In this document: positions 1-7,368 of the stretch, in pieces
Layout: every line of letters starts with the position of its first letter
How positions within the stretch are numbered: the stretch's first letter is position 1
NCBI GenBank assembly: GCA_021796295.1
Contig: JAJYIA010000004.1
Coordinates: 1-34,792, forward strand
Length of the DNA stretch: 34,792 nt
Reading direction: 5' to 3'
Source: Microcaldota archaeon
GTDB lineage: Archaea > Micrarchaeota > Micrarchaeia > Micrarchaeales > CABMGC01
Notes under the pieces: model-generated
What the model saw: the letters and a program-made list of their open reading frames with translations, nothing else
Database searches by the model: none
Told to the model about the DNA's origin: nothing
Position numbers and translations under genes: made by a program

Positions 1-80
1 TCCAATTGGCGTTTGGCATCAGGGTAAAGTCTAAATCTGTATGCTCTTTTGGAATCCATATTCTTTATCTCGTAATCCAT
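1..80 (-). CDS. tnpB: TnpB-family RNA-guided nuclease/transposase accessory protein, N-terminal part (runs off left edge)
   Basis: Only the first 26 or so codons are in the window, read leftward from an ATG at 80 (a second in-frame ATG is at 59). The translation contains the segment SKRAYRFRLYPDAKRQL, which matches the conserved start of IS200/IS605-family TnpB proteins (basic residues, then a FRLYP-type motif). TnpB is an RNA-guided DNA nuclease of IS605-type elements, using a guide RNA from the 3' end of its own gene, which would lie outside the window. A hairpin typical of an element's left end lies just upstream (115-139). Whether the rest of the gene is intact cannot be seen. Confidence rests on a short but distinctive segment. 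Confidence 0.7.
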   Translation of the reverse strand, partial: MDYEIKNMDSKRAYRFRLYPDAKRQL

Positions 81-114
81 ATTTATATGCTTTTTTGTTC
101 TGCGGTTCGCTTTC

Positions 115-139
115 ATCCCACCCATAAATGGCGTGGGAT
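115..139. repeat. Imperfect palindrome upstream of tnpB, probable IS200/IS605 left-end hairpin
   Basis: The arms ATCCCAC and GTGGGAT (7 bp) continue into CCAT/ATGG with one bulged base and a two-base loop. The position directly upstream of the leftward tnpB start fits the subterminal hairpin recognised by the TnpA HUH transposase of IS200/IS605 elements. A second short GC-rich stem (TCCCGCCCACG) follows at 140-151. Seeing the hairpin is direct; its role is inferred from position. Confidence 0.5.
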
Positions 140-224
140 TTCCCGCCCACGTTGTTAAATCTTTCTAAAAACAGCACTACTATAGTATAAAGAAAGATAT
201 TTAAATCTTCTGGTGACTTGATAA

Positions 225-425
225 AGTCAAGTCAAACTAATATTCATCAATAATGAACTAGGACTGGACGAGTCCGAAGTAACGCTCTTGGAGATATTTG
301 CCTCTGCATTTGAACAGTCATCAAATGTAAGCTGTGTCGTTGAATTGAGAACTAAATTTGTGGTTTTCATAAAGTCACATCGGAAGCCCATGACTTTAGT
401 CGTGGGAGGCTGTCACACAGCCTAA
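225..425 (+). pseudogene. Probable 3' tail of a degraded tnpB (C-terminal remnant)
   Basis: A frame without a start codon is open from the stop at 222 to the TAA at 423-425. It encodes a segment including ELGLDESEVTLLEIFASAF and ends across a GC-rich hairpin at 387-406. Many archaeal TnpB proteins end in an acidic 'EVTPVE'-like stretch whose last codons overlap the element's right-end hairpin, and this remnant has the same layout. It lies on the opposite strand to the tnpB at 1-80, so it belongs to a different element copy or an inverted relic. No zinc-finger or RuvC motif is visible. The call depends on recall of tail sequences and is moderate at best. Confidence 0.35.
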
Positions 426-993
426 TGACCTTTTTGCTGAAGGATTTGTCATAGCCCTTCAGGTAATCCCTTAGTTTACTCATGCTTATTTTCGGTATAA
501 TCTCTGCCAGAAGCTCGTCCCTTATGTTTTTTTCGAAATAGAGCATGTCTATGAAACTCTTCTCCACATCAGACACCGGAATCCAGAAGTTATAATACTG
601 CAGCAGTTCATAGCCGAAGAACATTCTTTCAGGTATCCTCCTGATCACATAGTTCCTCCCCTTAAACGTCCTTACCCCTGTCCTTACGTTCTTTGTAGTC
701 ATTATGTATGGGTTTGTGCCCTGCTCGGAAAGGCCCCTGATGCTCAATGCATCTTCCATGCCATAATAGAAAGGTCGGTATGCGAAGCCAGCTACTGTTA
801 CATCGTCATGGAAGGTATAAACGCCCCTGGTAATCCGTGTTATCTCCTCTTTCTTCATGAGGCTGTTTACAAGCCTTTTCAGGTAAGCGTCGCTGATGCC
901 CTCTAACCTCAATGCGGTTCTCAGGTCATACAGAGTAAATACTGGGAATTTAGGATCCTTAAAATGCTCCCTTACATATTTGATGTATTTCAT
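367..993 (-). CDS. AbiEi-like antitoxin / winged-helix regulator of a type IV toxin-antitoxin pair
   Basis: This 208-residue protein starts with a predicted winged helix-turn-helix (about residues 1-75), with a 'RITRGVYTF'-like wing that is typical of AbiEi antitoxins ('...I.RG.Y...'). The rest is the AbiEi C-terminal domain. AbiEi proteins bind inverted repeats in their own promoter and counteract the AbiEii nucleotidyltransferase. It overlaps the upstream toxin gene by ATGA (990-993), so the two are translationally coupled. Its C-terminus (LPRLKSWASDVTL) is read from an IS605-like end hairpin, which suggests that the original 3' end was replaced or extended by an insertion. Whether the DNA-binding and antitoxin functions survive that change is unknown. 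Confidence 0.75.
   Translation of the reverse strand: MKYIKYVREHFKDPKFPVFTLYDLRTALRLEGISDAYLKRLVNSLMKKEEITRITRGVYTFHDDVTVAGFAYRPFYYGMEDALSIRGLSEQGTNPYIMTTKNVRTGVRTFKGRNYVIRRIPERMFFGYELLQYYNFWIPVSDVEKSFIDMLYFEKNIRDELLAEIIPKISMSKLRDYLKGYDKSFSKKVIRLCDSLPRLKSWASDVTL
387..406 (+). repeat. IS200/IS605-like right-end hairpin inside the 3' end of the antitoxin gene
   Basis: The arms CCCATGAC and GTCGTGGG pair with one G-T, around the loop TTTA, and are followed by the GTCAC-type stretch common at IS605 right ends. The hairpin lies inside the last codons of the leftward AbiEi-like gene, so the antitoxin's final residues are encoded by element-derived DNA. Confidence 0.5.
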
Positions 994-1646
994 GAGAATC
1001 TTGACCTCAGGTGGTCCACCATAGATGAGAAGTTAGGTGCGGTGCCTGCGTATACAAGGCCCTCCAGCGCTTTCTCGTTTACAGGAGGCTCTATATCAGA
1101 CAGGAAATCTATCACCTTGGCCCTTATCTTGCTGTTTTCCGGGATGCGGTCGCTGAGCACATATATGTCGTAGATGTCGCGCATGAATCTTCTATCGGAA
1201 TAGGCGCCAATCTTTTCAAGCATAAGGTCTTCTGGTGTTAGGGTGAGCACATTTATGTGAGTTCCGTCAGTCATTTCGAACCCTGTGGATATGGGATTTA
1301 TTTTTTCCTTTTTGTAATTTATCTCGACCCTGAGATAGGAGGCTCCTGAAGAGAATCTTATGAACAGAAGGTTTCCGGTATCCTTGATCTTTTCGACCTT
1401 TATATTGTATTCCTGCGCAGTAGCCTGTATGCCCTTCTTCACCTTTTCGATGGTGGATTGCTGCACTATATAGGCGTCAATGTCGCTTGAAAACCTATTG
1501 CCACCAAAGCATCGCCATACGGCAGTGCCGCCATGCAATACTACGGTGCTATCGGCCTGATATAACATCCTAACTACAATGTCCTGGAAAATGGCTATCT
1601 CCTGTTGCTCCCTCTTCTTGAGCATCTTCATTATTGGCAGCATCAT
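990..1646 (-). CDS. AbiEii/AbiGii-type nucleotidyltransferase toxin
   Basis: The 218-residue product has the DNA polymerase beta-like nucleotidyltransferase signature near its N-terminus: GG at residues 39-40, then the paired catalytic aspartates D55 and D57 (SSDIDAYI). A basic motif follows at FIRFSSG...EINYKKE. AbiEii toxins transfer nucleotides to cellular RNA acceptors (tRNA in characterised relatives) and cause growth arrest or phage abortive infection. Here the toxin gene is first and the antitoxin second, the reverse of the usual abiEi-abiEii order. The start at 1646 is preceded 12 bp upstream by an 18-bp perfect palindrome and a TATA-like box. Family assignment is firm; the substrate is not known. 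Confidence 0.8.
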   Translation of the reverse strand: MMLPIMKMLKKREQQEIAIFQDIVVRMLYQADSTVVLHGGTAVWRCFGGNRFSSDIDAYIVQQSTIEKVKKGIQATAQEYNIKVEKIKDTGNLLFIRFSSGASYLRVEINYKKEKINPISTGFEMTDGTHINVLTLTPEDLMLEKIGAYSDRRFMRDIYDIYVLSDRIPENSKIRAKVIDFLSDIEPPVNEKALEGLVYAGTAPNFSSMVDHLRSRFS

Positions 1647-1658
1647 TATATTACCAGA

Positions 1659-1676
1659 GTTACATTATAATGTAAC
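1659..1676. promoter_or_regulatory. Perfect 18-bp palindrome at the toxin-antitoxin promoter, likely operator
   Basis: The sequence GTTACATTATAATGTAAC is its own reverse complement. It lies between the toxin start (1646) and a TATA-like stretch on the minus strand (about 1690-1700, TATATATA). A transcription start about 25 bp from that box would fall inside the palindrome. AbiEi antitoxins are known to repress by binding inverted repeats at this place, so it is a good candidate for autoregulation. Confidence 0.65.
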
Positions 1677-1733
1677 TTACGTAGAATAGATATATATAGA
1701 TTATGGCTACATTTAAGTAATGTGCCCTTCTAC

Positions 1734-1826
1734 GGGCTAAAGCCCATGGCTTCCCCTAAGGGGGACAACTCCTCGCTACGCTCGGATTTAGCTTCTGGCC
1801 ATTCATCCCTCAGCTGAAGCTGCGGG
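1734..1826 (-). repeat. Cluster of IS200/IS605-like end hairpins upstream of the AbiE pair
   Basis: The interval 1677-1899 has no gene but holds three hairpins: GGGCT-AA-AGCCC (1734-1745), CCCC-TAA-GGGG (around 1753-1764), and CCC-t-CAGC-TGAA-GCTG-c-GGG (1807-1826), the last preceded by TTCAT. Read on the minus strand they resemble right ends of IS605-type elements (GAAGCC...GGGCTTTAGCCC). No transposase remnant was found between them, so these are relics or a non-autonomous element. Confidence 0.45.
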
Positions 1827-1899
1827 CTTTCTGATCTGCAAATGTTAATTTCTTTCTGAACTCAGTTCAGAAACCCAGGTTTATACGGGCAGCATAATT

Positions 1900-2427
1900 T
1901 CACTGGATTTCAAAATCCCTTATCTTGTGCCATTTCTCTACGGCACCGCTTGTCGAGTATAGGAAAAGCCGATTTACAGTGAAGACTTTGCAGAAGCCGT
2001 TTCCCACTGAGCTTATTACGGCTTTTTTTTCTGCTTCAGGTATGCTCCCGTAGAGGAGGCTAAGGTGCGGCATGTAGTCACTTTTTCCAATGCCGAATAT
2101 TTTGGTTGCGGCATTGAAGGCGTGCATCACCTCTTTGCTGCGCTCTACGACTGCAAAAAGAGACCTGAAATACTCGGTAAGGTAGCCGAAGCCTGAAAAT
2201 ACTATCGGGTACGGCTCAAGCCCTTCGGCAAGCCTTTCTGTCTTCTGCAGTATGACATCTTCAGGGCCTTGCAGGTTGCCTATAAGAGTAACATGGGGTT
2301 CAAAATCTGGTGTGCCGTATTTCAAGCTTAGGCTTTTTATGGTGCGCTTTATTTCATCAGCAGAACTTTCTTCAGGCATAAGCCAGATAGAATGGCCTGT
2401 CGCCTCTACGGCTTGTTCACCGCTCAT
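1900..2427 (-). CDS. 2H phosphoesterase (2'-5' RNA ligase / cyclic phosphodiesterase family)
   Basis: The 175-residue protein has the two HxT/Sx motifs of the 2H superfamily: PHVTLIG (H45, T47) and PHLSLLYG (H121, S123). These histidines form the active site for hydrolysing 2',3'-cyclic phosphates or 2'-5' linkages, or for ligating RNA ends at low rates. Its length matches bacterial and plant cyclic phosphodiesterases. It begins 4 bp after the stop of the cupin gene on the same strand, so the two are probably co-transcribed. The physiological substrate cannot be read from sequence; RNA end processing (for instance after tRNA splicing) is one possibility. Confidence 0.75.
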   Translation of the reverse strand: MSGEQAVEATGHSIWLMPEESSADEIKRTIKSLSLKYGTPDFEPHVTLIGNLQGPEDVILQKTERLAEGLEPYPIVFSGFGYLTEYFRSLFAVVERSKEVMHAFNAATKIFGIGKSDYMPHLSLLYGSIPEAEKKAVISSVGNGFCKVFTVNRLFLYSTSGAVEKWHKIRDFEIQ

Positions 2428-2430
2428 TGA

Positions 2431-3372
2431 TTATCCCCTGAAAAGTGCAGTCAGGCTCTCCACCTCAGATGTCCCAAGAAGAACCTTCTTGTCTAATGCA
2501 ATGCCATCCCTCAGGGATGCCTTGAATACGTACGTCGGCTCTTTGCCTTCCATGAATGATATGTGAGGCACTCCCGGAGGCACTATCACAGTATCGCCTT
2601 TCTCTGCATGGACTCGTTTGAGAGAGTCGCGATCCTGATAGAACAGCCACATTCCTGAGAGCGTTACGAATATTTCATGAAGGTTGTCATGCACATGGAA
2701 ATCCTGTGGCGAAAGTGCGTTGCCTGCCGAGAAGTCGTAATCTGCAGGGCCTATTGTTATCTCTTTCCTGCCTTTTGAGTCGTTTCCCAGAGATCCCTCT
2801 TCCACCTTTATCCAGCCGTTCCAATGGTTAGGCACCATGATCTTAGCATTGCCGTATCTCCGTATGTGGTCGTGGAGGACTTCGTTTTTAAATACAACTG
2901 CGCCGCGGATGGAGCCAAGCTTGCCAGCCCTGTTTTCTTCAGGGCTATATACACCAGGATCCACAAAGGAAACGCTCTCGTTCACGCCCTTTCTTGTGCT
3001 TCCGTAGAAGACATAGAGCCCGTCGTTGGATGCTATGTCGCAGCTTGACGAAGGCGGCAGGATAACGCCGTGCACGTTTTTGAATGCAGTAAGCACCTGC
3101 CGTTTCTCTCTCTCTACATTGGTATGCACATCCATATCTGCTTGGGAGAACGCTATAAGGAAGTCATTCTCTCCGAGCGTGGCCCAAAAATGACCTGCGC
3201 CAACGCGCGTTACCATGAAAAACCTGCCGCTGCCCGCATGTGCAGAATCTGCTGGGCGATATATCTCGGGCATAGCCTTGGGCTGCGCCGAGGAATGCCT
3301 TGCCCTATCCTTCAACAGCATCCCCAATTGCGCGTACACCTCCTGATTATCGATATGTCGCATTGCGTTCAT
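2431..3372 (-). CDS. Cupin-domain protein, function unknown
   Basis: The 313-residue product has a C-terminal cupin fold (about residues 220-290): HVHDNLHEIFVTLSG, then GDTVIVPPGVPHISF, giving the His-His-Glu...His metal-ligand pattern. The first 200 residues are poorly recognised and may form a second, degenerate cupin-like half. Cupins include sugar isomerases/epimerases, dioxygenases and sensors, so no reaction can be assigned. It is transcribed away from the RHH-nucleotidyltransferase gene, and a phased array of 10-bp repeats lies between the two starts, suggesting common control. A carbohydrate role would suit the neighbour but is inference. Confidence 0.65.
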   Translation of the reverse strand: MNAMRHIDNQEVYAQLGMLLKDRARHSSAQPKAMPEIYRPADSAHAGSGRFFMVTRVGAGHFWATLGENDFLIAFSQADMDVHTNVEREKRQVLTAFKNVHGVILPPSSSCDIASNDGLYVFYGSTRKGVNESVSFVDPGVYSPEENRAGKLGSIRGAVVFKNEVLHDHIRRYGNAKIMVPNHWNGWIKVEEGSLGNDSKGRKEITIGPADYDFSAGNALSPQDFHVHDNLHEIFVTLSGMWLFYQDRDSLKRVHAEKGDTVIVPPGVPHISFMEGKEPTYVFKASLRDGIALDKKVLLGTSEVESLTALFRG

Positions 3373-3400
3373 AGATTCGCCTGCTTTCTAGACAGCCATA

Positions 3401-3460
3401 AATCATACTAAGTCATATATTATCATATAATATCATACTTTATCTTAATTTATCATAAAT
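3401..3460. promoter_or_regulatory. Six tandem 10-bp TATCATA-type repeats, probable operator array
   Basis: The 60 bp between the divergent cupin and RHH-nucleotidyltransferase genes split into six consecutive decamers, five with TCATA at the same offset (3403, 3413, 3423, 3433, 3453) and one with TCTTA (3443). The period equals about one helical turn, so identical sites face the same side of the DNA. The array abuts a TATA box (ATATATAAAT, about 3459-3468) for the rightward gene. Ribbon-helix-helix repressors such as MetJ and plasmid omega bind tandem short repeats of this kind (omega heptads are WATCACW). The nearest gene encodes an RHH domain. Confidence 0.65.
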
Positions 3461-3506
3461 ATATAAATTTTGCTGCTGCAATTATATACATGTGTAAAAT
3501 GATTCG

Positions 3507-4379
3507 ATGAAAAAAAGGCTTACCATAACGCTTGACGAGGATCTGCTCAAAAAAATAGATGCAAGCGTGGATGGCGTGAACATAAGGAACAGGTCGCATG
3601 CCATAGAGCATCTTCTCGACGCATCGCTTCTGCATATAGCCCCGAAGAAGGCTGTGCTCTTTGCAGGGGGCAGGAAGGTGGAGGTAGACGGCAGGCTCCT
3701 TTACTCACCGATGATACCCATAAACGGCATGCCCATAATGGCGCATGTGCTGAATGAGCTTAAGAGGAACGGCATAACCGACGTGCTTGTGACCATAGGA
3801 AAGGGCAGCGATGACATTGTAGAATATTTCGGCGATGGCTCTTCATTCGGGCTTAAAATAAATTACATAAGGGAGGATGCGCCGAGGGGCACTGAGGGCG
3901 CACTAGAGCTTGTCAACGGGCTTGTCGGAAGAGAGCCCTTCTTTGCGCTTAACAGTGACCACATATTCAGGCTTGACATGGCAGACATGTATCTGCAGCA
4001 TGCAAGCACAAAGGCCATGGCGACCATAGCTCTGACCACATCGATATCAGAATCCAGAATGGGCGTTACAAGGCTTGACGGCTTCAAGATAACAAGCTTT
4101 TCAGAGAAGCCGCAGAAGGGTGAGGCGAAGATCGTGAACGCAGGCATATACCTATTCGATCCTGCTGTGCTGGGCCTTCTTACCCCATCGGCAGAGAGGA
4201 TAATGCTTGAGCAGAGCCTCTTCCCCATGCTTGCCAATTCAGGCAGGCTTTTCGGCTATGTGTTCTCGACGCCGTGGTACTCCATAGACAATCTTGATGA
4301 CATAAAGAAAAGCAAGGCGGAGATGGAGCGCGTTGCAGCCATGATCCAGAAGGAGTCGGCGAGGCCGAGGAAGGCCTAG
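3507..4379 (+). CDS. Ribbon-helix-helix domain fused to a sugar-phosphate nucleotidyltransferase-like domain
   Basis: Residues 1-42 form a CopG/RHH DNA-binding domain: a basic beta strand (KKRLTITLDEDLLKKID) and RNRSHAIEHLL. From residue 47 a Rossmann-type nucleotidyltransferase domain follows (FAGGR 52-56, SPMIPINGMPIM 67-78, NSDHIF 149-154, EKPQKGE, NAGIYLF), like glucose-1-phosphate thymidylyltransferase or mannose-1-phosphate guanylyltransferase. The catalytic signature is altered: GxGTR is missing after AGG, and the usual Lys before P-x-x-P is a Ser (S67). There is no C-terminal left-handed beta-helix. An enzyme with a DNA-binding tail, or a transcription factor using a nucleotidyltransferase fold to sense nucleotide sugars, are both possible. 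The 10-bp repeat array upstream supports autoregulation. Confidence 0.8.
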   Translation: MKKRLTITLDEDLLKKIDASVDGVNIRNRSHAIEHLLDASLLHIAPKKAVLFAGGRKVEVDGRLLYSPMIPINGMPIMAHVLNELKRNGITDVLVTIGKGSDDIVEYFGDGSSFGLKINYIREDAPRGTEGALELVNGLVGREPFFALNSDHIFRLDMADMYLQHASTKAMATIALTTSISESRMGVTRLDGFKITSFSEKPQKGEAKIVNAGIYLFDPAVLGLLTPSAERIMLEQSLFPMLANSGRLFGYVFSTPWYSIDNLDDIKKSKAEMERVAAMIQKESARPRKA

Positions 4380-4424
4380 CTGGCTTTTTTATAGATTGGC
4401 TTCCATTTATCTACGGTGAATATG

Positions 4425-5312
4425 ATGAAACTTCTTAATCCTATGCCGCCGTATACGCTTTTCGGCGTGGATAACCCGGAATACTCTGAGGCAAGGATAG
4501 CCGTGCTGCCTGTGCCCTACGACTCTACAACGAGCTACAAGGCAGGAGCTAGGGACGGGCCGCATGCCATAATAGACGCAAGCAGGAATATGGAGCTATA
4601 CAGCGAGGAGCTAGGCACCGACATAAGCTCAATAGGCATATATACGCTTGACGAGCTTATGCCCAATATAAATTCGGCAGAGGAGATGGTCAGGAGCATA
4701 TCCGCAGAGGTCTCTAACATGCTTGAAAGCGGAAAGGTACCGCTGACATTGGGAGGGGAGCACACTGTTGCTGTAGGGCCTATAAGCGCCATGGGAAAGA
4801 CCAGGAAGGATTTTACTGTGCTGCATTTCGACGCCCATTCGGATTCAAGGGATACATACATGGGCAGCAAATACTCGCATGCATGCATAATGTCAAGGGC
4901 AAGGGAGATAACAGGCAGCGGGTACAGCGTAGGGGTGCGCAGTACAGACGAGGACGGAGCTAAAAGGTACAGCGGCGATATTCTATTCAGGAGGGACATG
5001 CACAATATGGAAAGAAGGGAGATCGTTGAAAATATACTGGAGCACACACGTGAAAAGATATACATCACCATAGACGTTGATGTTCTTGACCCTGGCGAGA
5101 TGCCGAGCACAGGCACGCCCGAGCCTGACGGGCTCTCGTTCCATGAACTCACATCGATACTGAAGGGCGTACTTGCAAGGAGGGAGCTCCTGGGGCTTGA
5201 CTTTACAGAGCTTAGCCCCATAGGAGGCATTGTAGCCCCGAACTTCCTTGTTGCGAAGCTGGCGTATATGACGCTGGGCTATGCATTCTGCATGCCAAAA
5301 GAAACGAAATGA
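4425..5312 (+). CDS. speB: Agmatinase (ureohydrolase family)
   Basis: This enzyme hydrolyses agmatine to putrescine and urea. All arginase-family manganese ligand motifs are present: GGEHTV (with His), HFDAHSD (three ligands), and ITIDVDVLDP (two aspartates), followed by GTPEPDG near the substrate loop. The length of about 295 residues matches the family. A GGTGA Shine-Dalgarno match at 4415-4419 sits 5 bp before the ATG at 4425, so I prefer this start over the GTG at 4416 or the ATG at 4422. It is 45 bp downstream of the RHH-nucleotidyltransferase with a T-run between. Agmatine would come from an arginine decarboxylase; the SpeD-family protein at 19277-19753 could be that enzyme or the AdoMet decarboxylase of the same pathway. 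Confidence 0.9.
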   Translation: MKLLNPMPPYTLFGVDNPEYSEARIAVLPVPYDSTTSYKAGARDGPHAIIDASRNMELYSEELGTDISSIGIYTLDELMPNINSAEEMVRSISAEVSNMLESGKVPLTLGGEHTVAVGPISAMGKTRKDFTVLHFDAHSDSRDTYMGSKYSHACIMSRAREITGSGYSVGVRSTDEDGAKRYSGDILFRRDMHNMERREIVENILEHTREKIYITIDVDVLDPGEMPSTGTPEPDGLSFHELTSILKGVLARRELLGLDFTELSPIGGIVAPNFLVAKLAYMTLGYAFCMPKETK

Positions 5313-5360
5313 CGAAGCCTATGCCTGGGCTTTCTGAAAGTGAGGAAAGGCTGCACTCTC

Positions 5361-7268
5361 TTATCCAGAACTGCCCGGGGCATCGCAGTATACGCTTTCT
5401 GCAGCATAGAAATATTTGTCTGTGTACACGAAGGCCTCGGCGCACGGGTTTATATCTGAATAGATGCTTATGTTTAGCTCTGCGCTGACTCTATAGGAAC
5501 CGCTGCTCCGGTTGAGTATTATCCTGTTCGGGTTTACGCAGTAAGCTCCGCAGTTTCGTGAAACGTTTATTATGCTTGAATTATAGAAGCCGTAATAGAA
5601 GAGCGAGTATTTCGAGAATGCCAGCATCATAAAGTATACTGTGTTGCTGCTCAGGTTTCCGTAGTGGAGCGTGCCATTATAAAAAAGGCTGTTTCCGCTT
5701 ATATGCGCACTCTGGTTTGCTATGCTCAGGTTGAATGACTTTTCATAGGAGAGATGGTTGCCGTAGATCATTGCTGCCGCGGCAATCAGGGATATTGCAA
5801 GAAGGGCGCAGAATACGGCCTTGTTGTTCTTGAAATAGCCTTCTAGGACCCCGTGGCTTCTTCTCTGCGTCTCGTCAGTAGAAAGCACGAGAAGGAGCAG
5901 TATTGCGAATGTGAAGATGTACGGCGTGGTATGCGACATGAAATAATACGGGGTGAAGCTGAACGCGAATATGTACTCTTTCCTGTTGGCGTAAGCGAAA
6001 ACGAGCGTGAGAATCAGGACTGCAAGCATGAAGAGGTGCGAAAAAAGCGCAAGCGAGGCGTGGTAACTTACAGCAAGGGGGTACCCGAAGGACGCAAGCG
6101 CCGATGGGAATAGCGCCTTTTGCAGCGGCATGAAAACAGCGGCGATATATGCGGAGGGATTTGACAGCATGAAATATGAGTTCAGGATAAGGAAGACTGC
6201 TGCAGCGCCGAGCGCGTCATAGATGCCTCTTTTGAAGCCTTTGTTGTTTATCGAGTATACAACAAGCAGAAGCACCGAAAACCATGCCTCTTCCTGCAAA
6301 GCCAGGGCCAGACCCAAAAACACAAAGGCATACTTCTTGTCCATGTATATGTAGGAGAGAAGCAGGAGGGCCACCATGAGATAAACCTGTGTTGCCGCCG
6401 CGTATTGTATGACAAGGCCCACGAGTATCATTATGAAGGCATTGAATTTAGGGATCTTTTTGCCTTTGGCGAGGAGAATGGCCACTGCAACGAGGAATAG
6501 ATAGCCGTATATGAAGGATTCGCCCTGAAGCGTAGCGTTGATTCTGGCAAAATCGGAGGCGGCGCCTCTCTCTATTAGGTAGAACGGAAGCACTGAGAGG
6601 AAGTAGAGAGCAGGATAATCCATAACGCTTATTATGGTATTGTTTGCAGTAATCGTTAATCCCAGGCTATGCTCTGCATGGTATTTAAGCAGTATGGGCA
6701 GCTGCGAGGTAGTATAGGGATTCGTGCCGTGCATGAGCGAGTTTGCGCTTTCATACGCCAGTACTGTTTCGTCACTGGGCTTGAGGTATTTTATGACGTT
6801 GTGCAGGTAATAAAAGCTCATGAATATCAGGGCCATGGCAAGAAGCATAAGACCCTCGCGCCTCTTGCCCAGCTTGATAAGATAAATTCCGAACGTTGTA
6901 AGGAATACAAGCGGCAGGAACATGAAGGTGTAAGCCGCGAGATAAAAGAAAAAGGGCAGAGAGCCTGCAAGCAGCACCATCATAAGCCTGCCTGAAAGAA
7001 GGAAATTCAAGGCAAAGAGCATTAGGAAGAGCATGAAGAAGGCATTGGATATAAGCAGGGGCCTCTTTTTCAGGCCTTTGGCTTTGCTTTCCACATGTAA
7101 TACCACCATAAGTATGAATACTGCAGTCTCAGCCGCATACACTATCCTCTCTGCGCCGCTTATCTGAAAAACAGGGAAGAATGAAGTGATGTAGAGGAAG
7201 ATAAGAAGCGAGAGGGCAAGCTCAGTATAGGCTATGTCATTCCTTGAGATCTTTGGATGGAATTTCAT
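5361..7268 (-). CDS. Polytopic membrane protein, GT-C glycosyltransferase-like
   Basis: This is a 635-residue protein with about 12-13 hydrophobic segments spanning residues 15-500, then an extracytoplasmic tail of some 130 residues rich in Asn-x-Ser/Thr sequons. After the fourth or fifth segment it has DETVLAYESANSLMHGTNPY, resembling the loop of GT-C enzymes and GT87/PMT relatives (acidic residue, then '...A..l..G.nPY'), which transfer sugars from polyprenyl phosphate carriers outside the membrane. No other catalytic motif is certain. The tail carries Cys pairs (NCGAYC, PCAEAFVYTD...YCD) that could form disulfides. UppP in the same window recycles the carrier such an enzyme would use. The glycosyltransferase call is tentative; that it is a membrane protein is clear. 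Confidence 0.6.
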   Translation of the reverse strand: MKFHPKISRNDIAYTELALSLLIFLYITSFFPVFQISGAERIVYAAETAVFILMVVLHVESKAKGLKKRPLLISNAFFMLFLMLFALNFLLSGRLMMVLLAGSLPFFFYLAAYTFMFLPLVFLTTFGIYLIKLGKRREGLMLLAMALIFMSFYYLHNVIKYLKPSDETVLAYESANSLMHGTNPYTTSQLPILLKYHAEHSLGLTITANNTIISVMDYPALYFLSVLPFYLIERGAASDFARINATLQGESFIYGYLFLVAVAILLAKGKKIPKFNAFIMILVGLVIQYAAATQVYLMVALLLLSYIYMDKKYAFVFLGLALALQEEAWFSVLLLVVYSINNKGFKRGIYDALGAAAVFLILNSYFMLSNPSAYIAAVFMPLQKALFPSALASFGYPLAVSYHASLALFSHLFMLAVLILTLVFAYANRKEYIFAFSFTPYYFMSHTTPYIFTFAILLLLVLSTDETQRRSHGVLEGYFKNNKAVFCALLAISLIAAAAMIYGNHLSYEKSFNLSIANQSAHISGNSLFYNGTLHYGNLSSNTVYFMMLAFSKYSLFYYGFYNSSIINVSRNCGAYCVNPNRIILNRSSGSYRVSAELNISIYSDINPCAEAFVYTDKYFYAAESVYCDAPGSSG

Positions 7269-7368
7269 GGATATACCTGCCTGATCTGCTGGGCTTAGCC
7301 TGGCATTTATACGGTATATTCACCATTATGTTTTTATATGCTCACATACAAAATTCTCTTGAGATTGC

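Noticed and set aside
227-371. Minus-strand open frame of about 47 codons (starts MKTTNLVLNS)
   Set aside because: It lies opposite the probable tnpB tail and has no homology I recognise.
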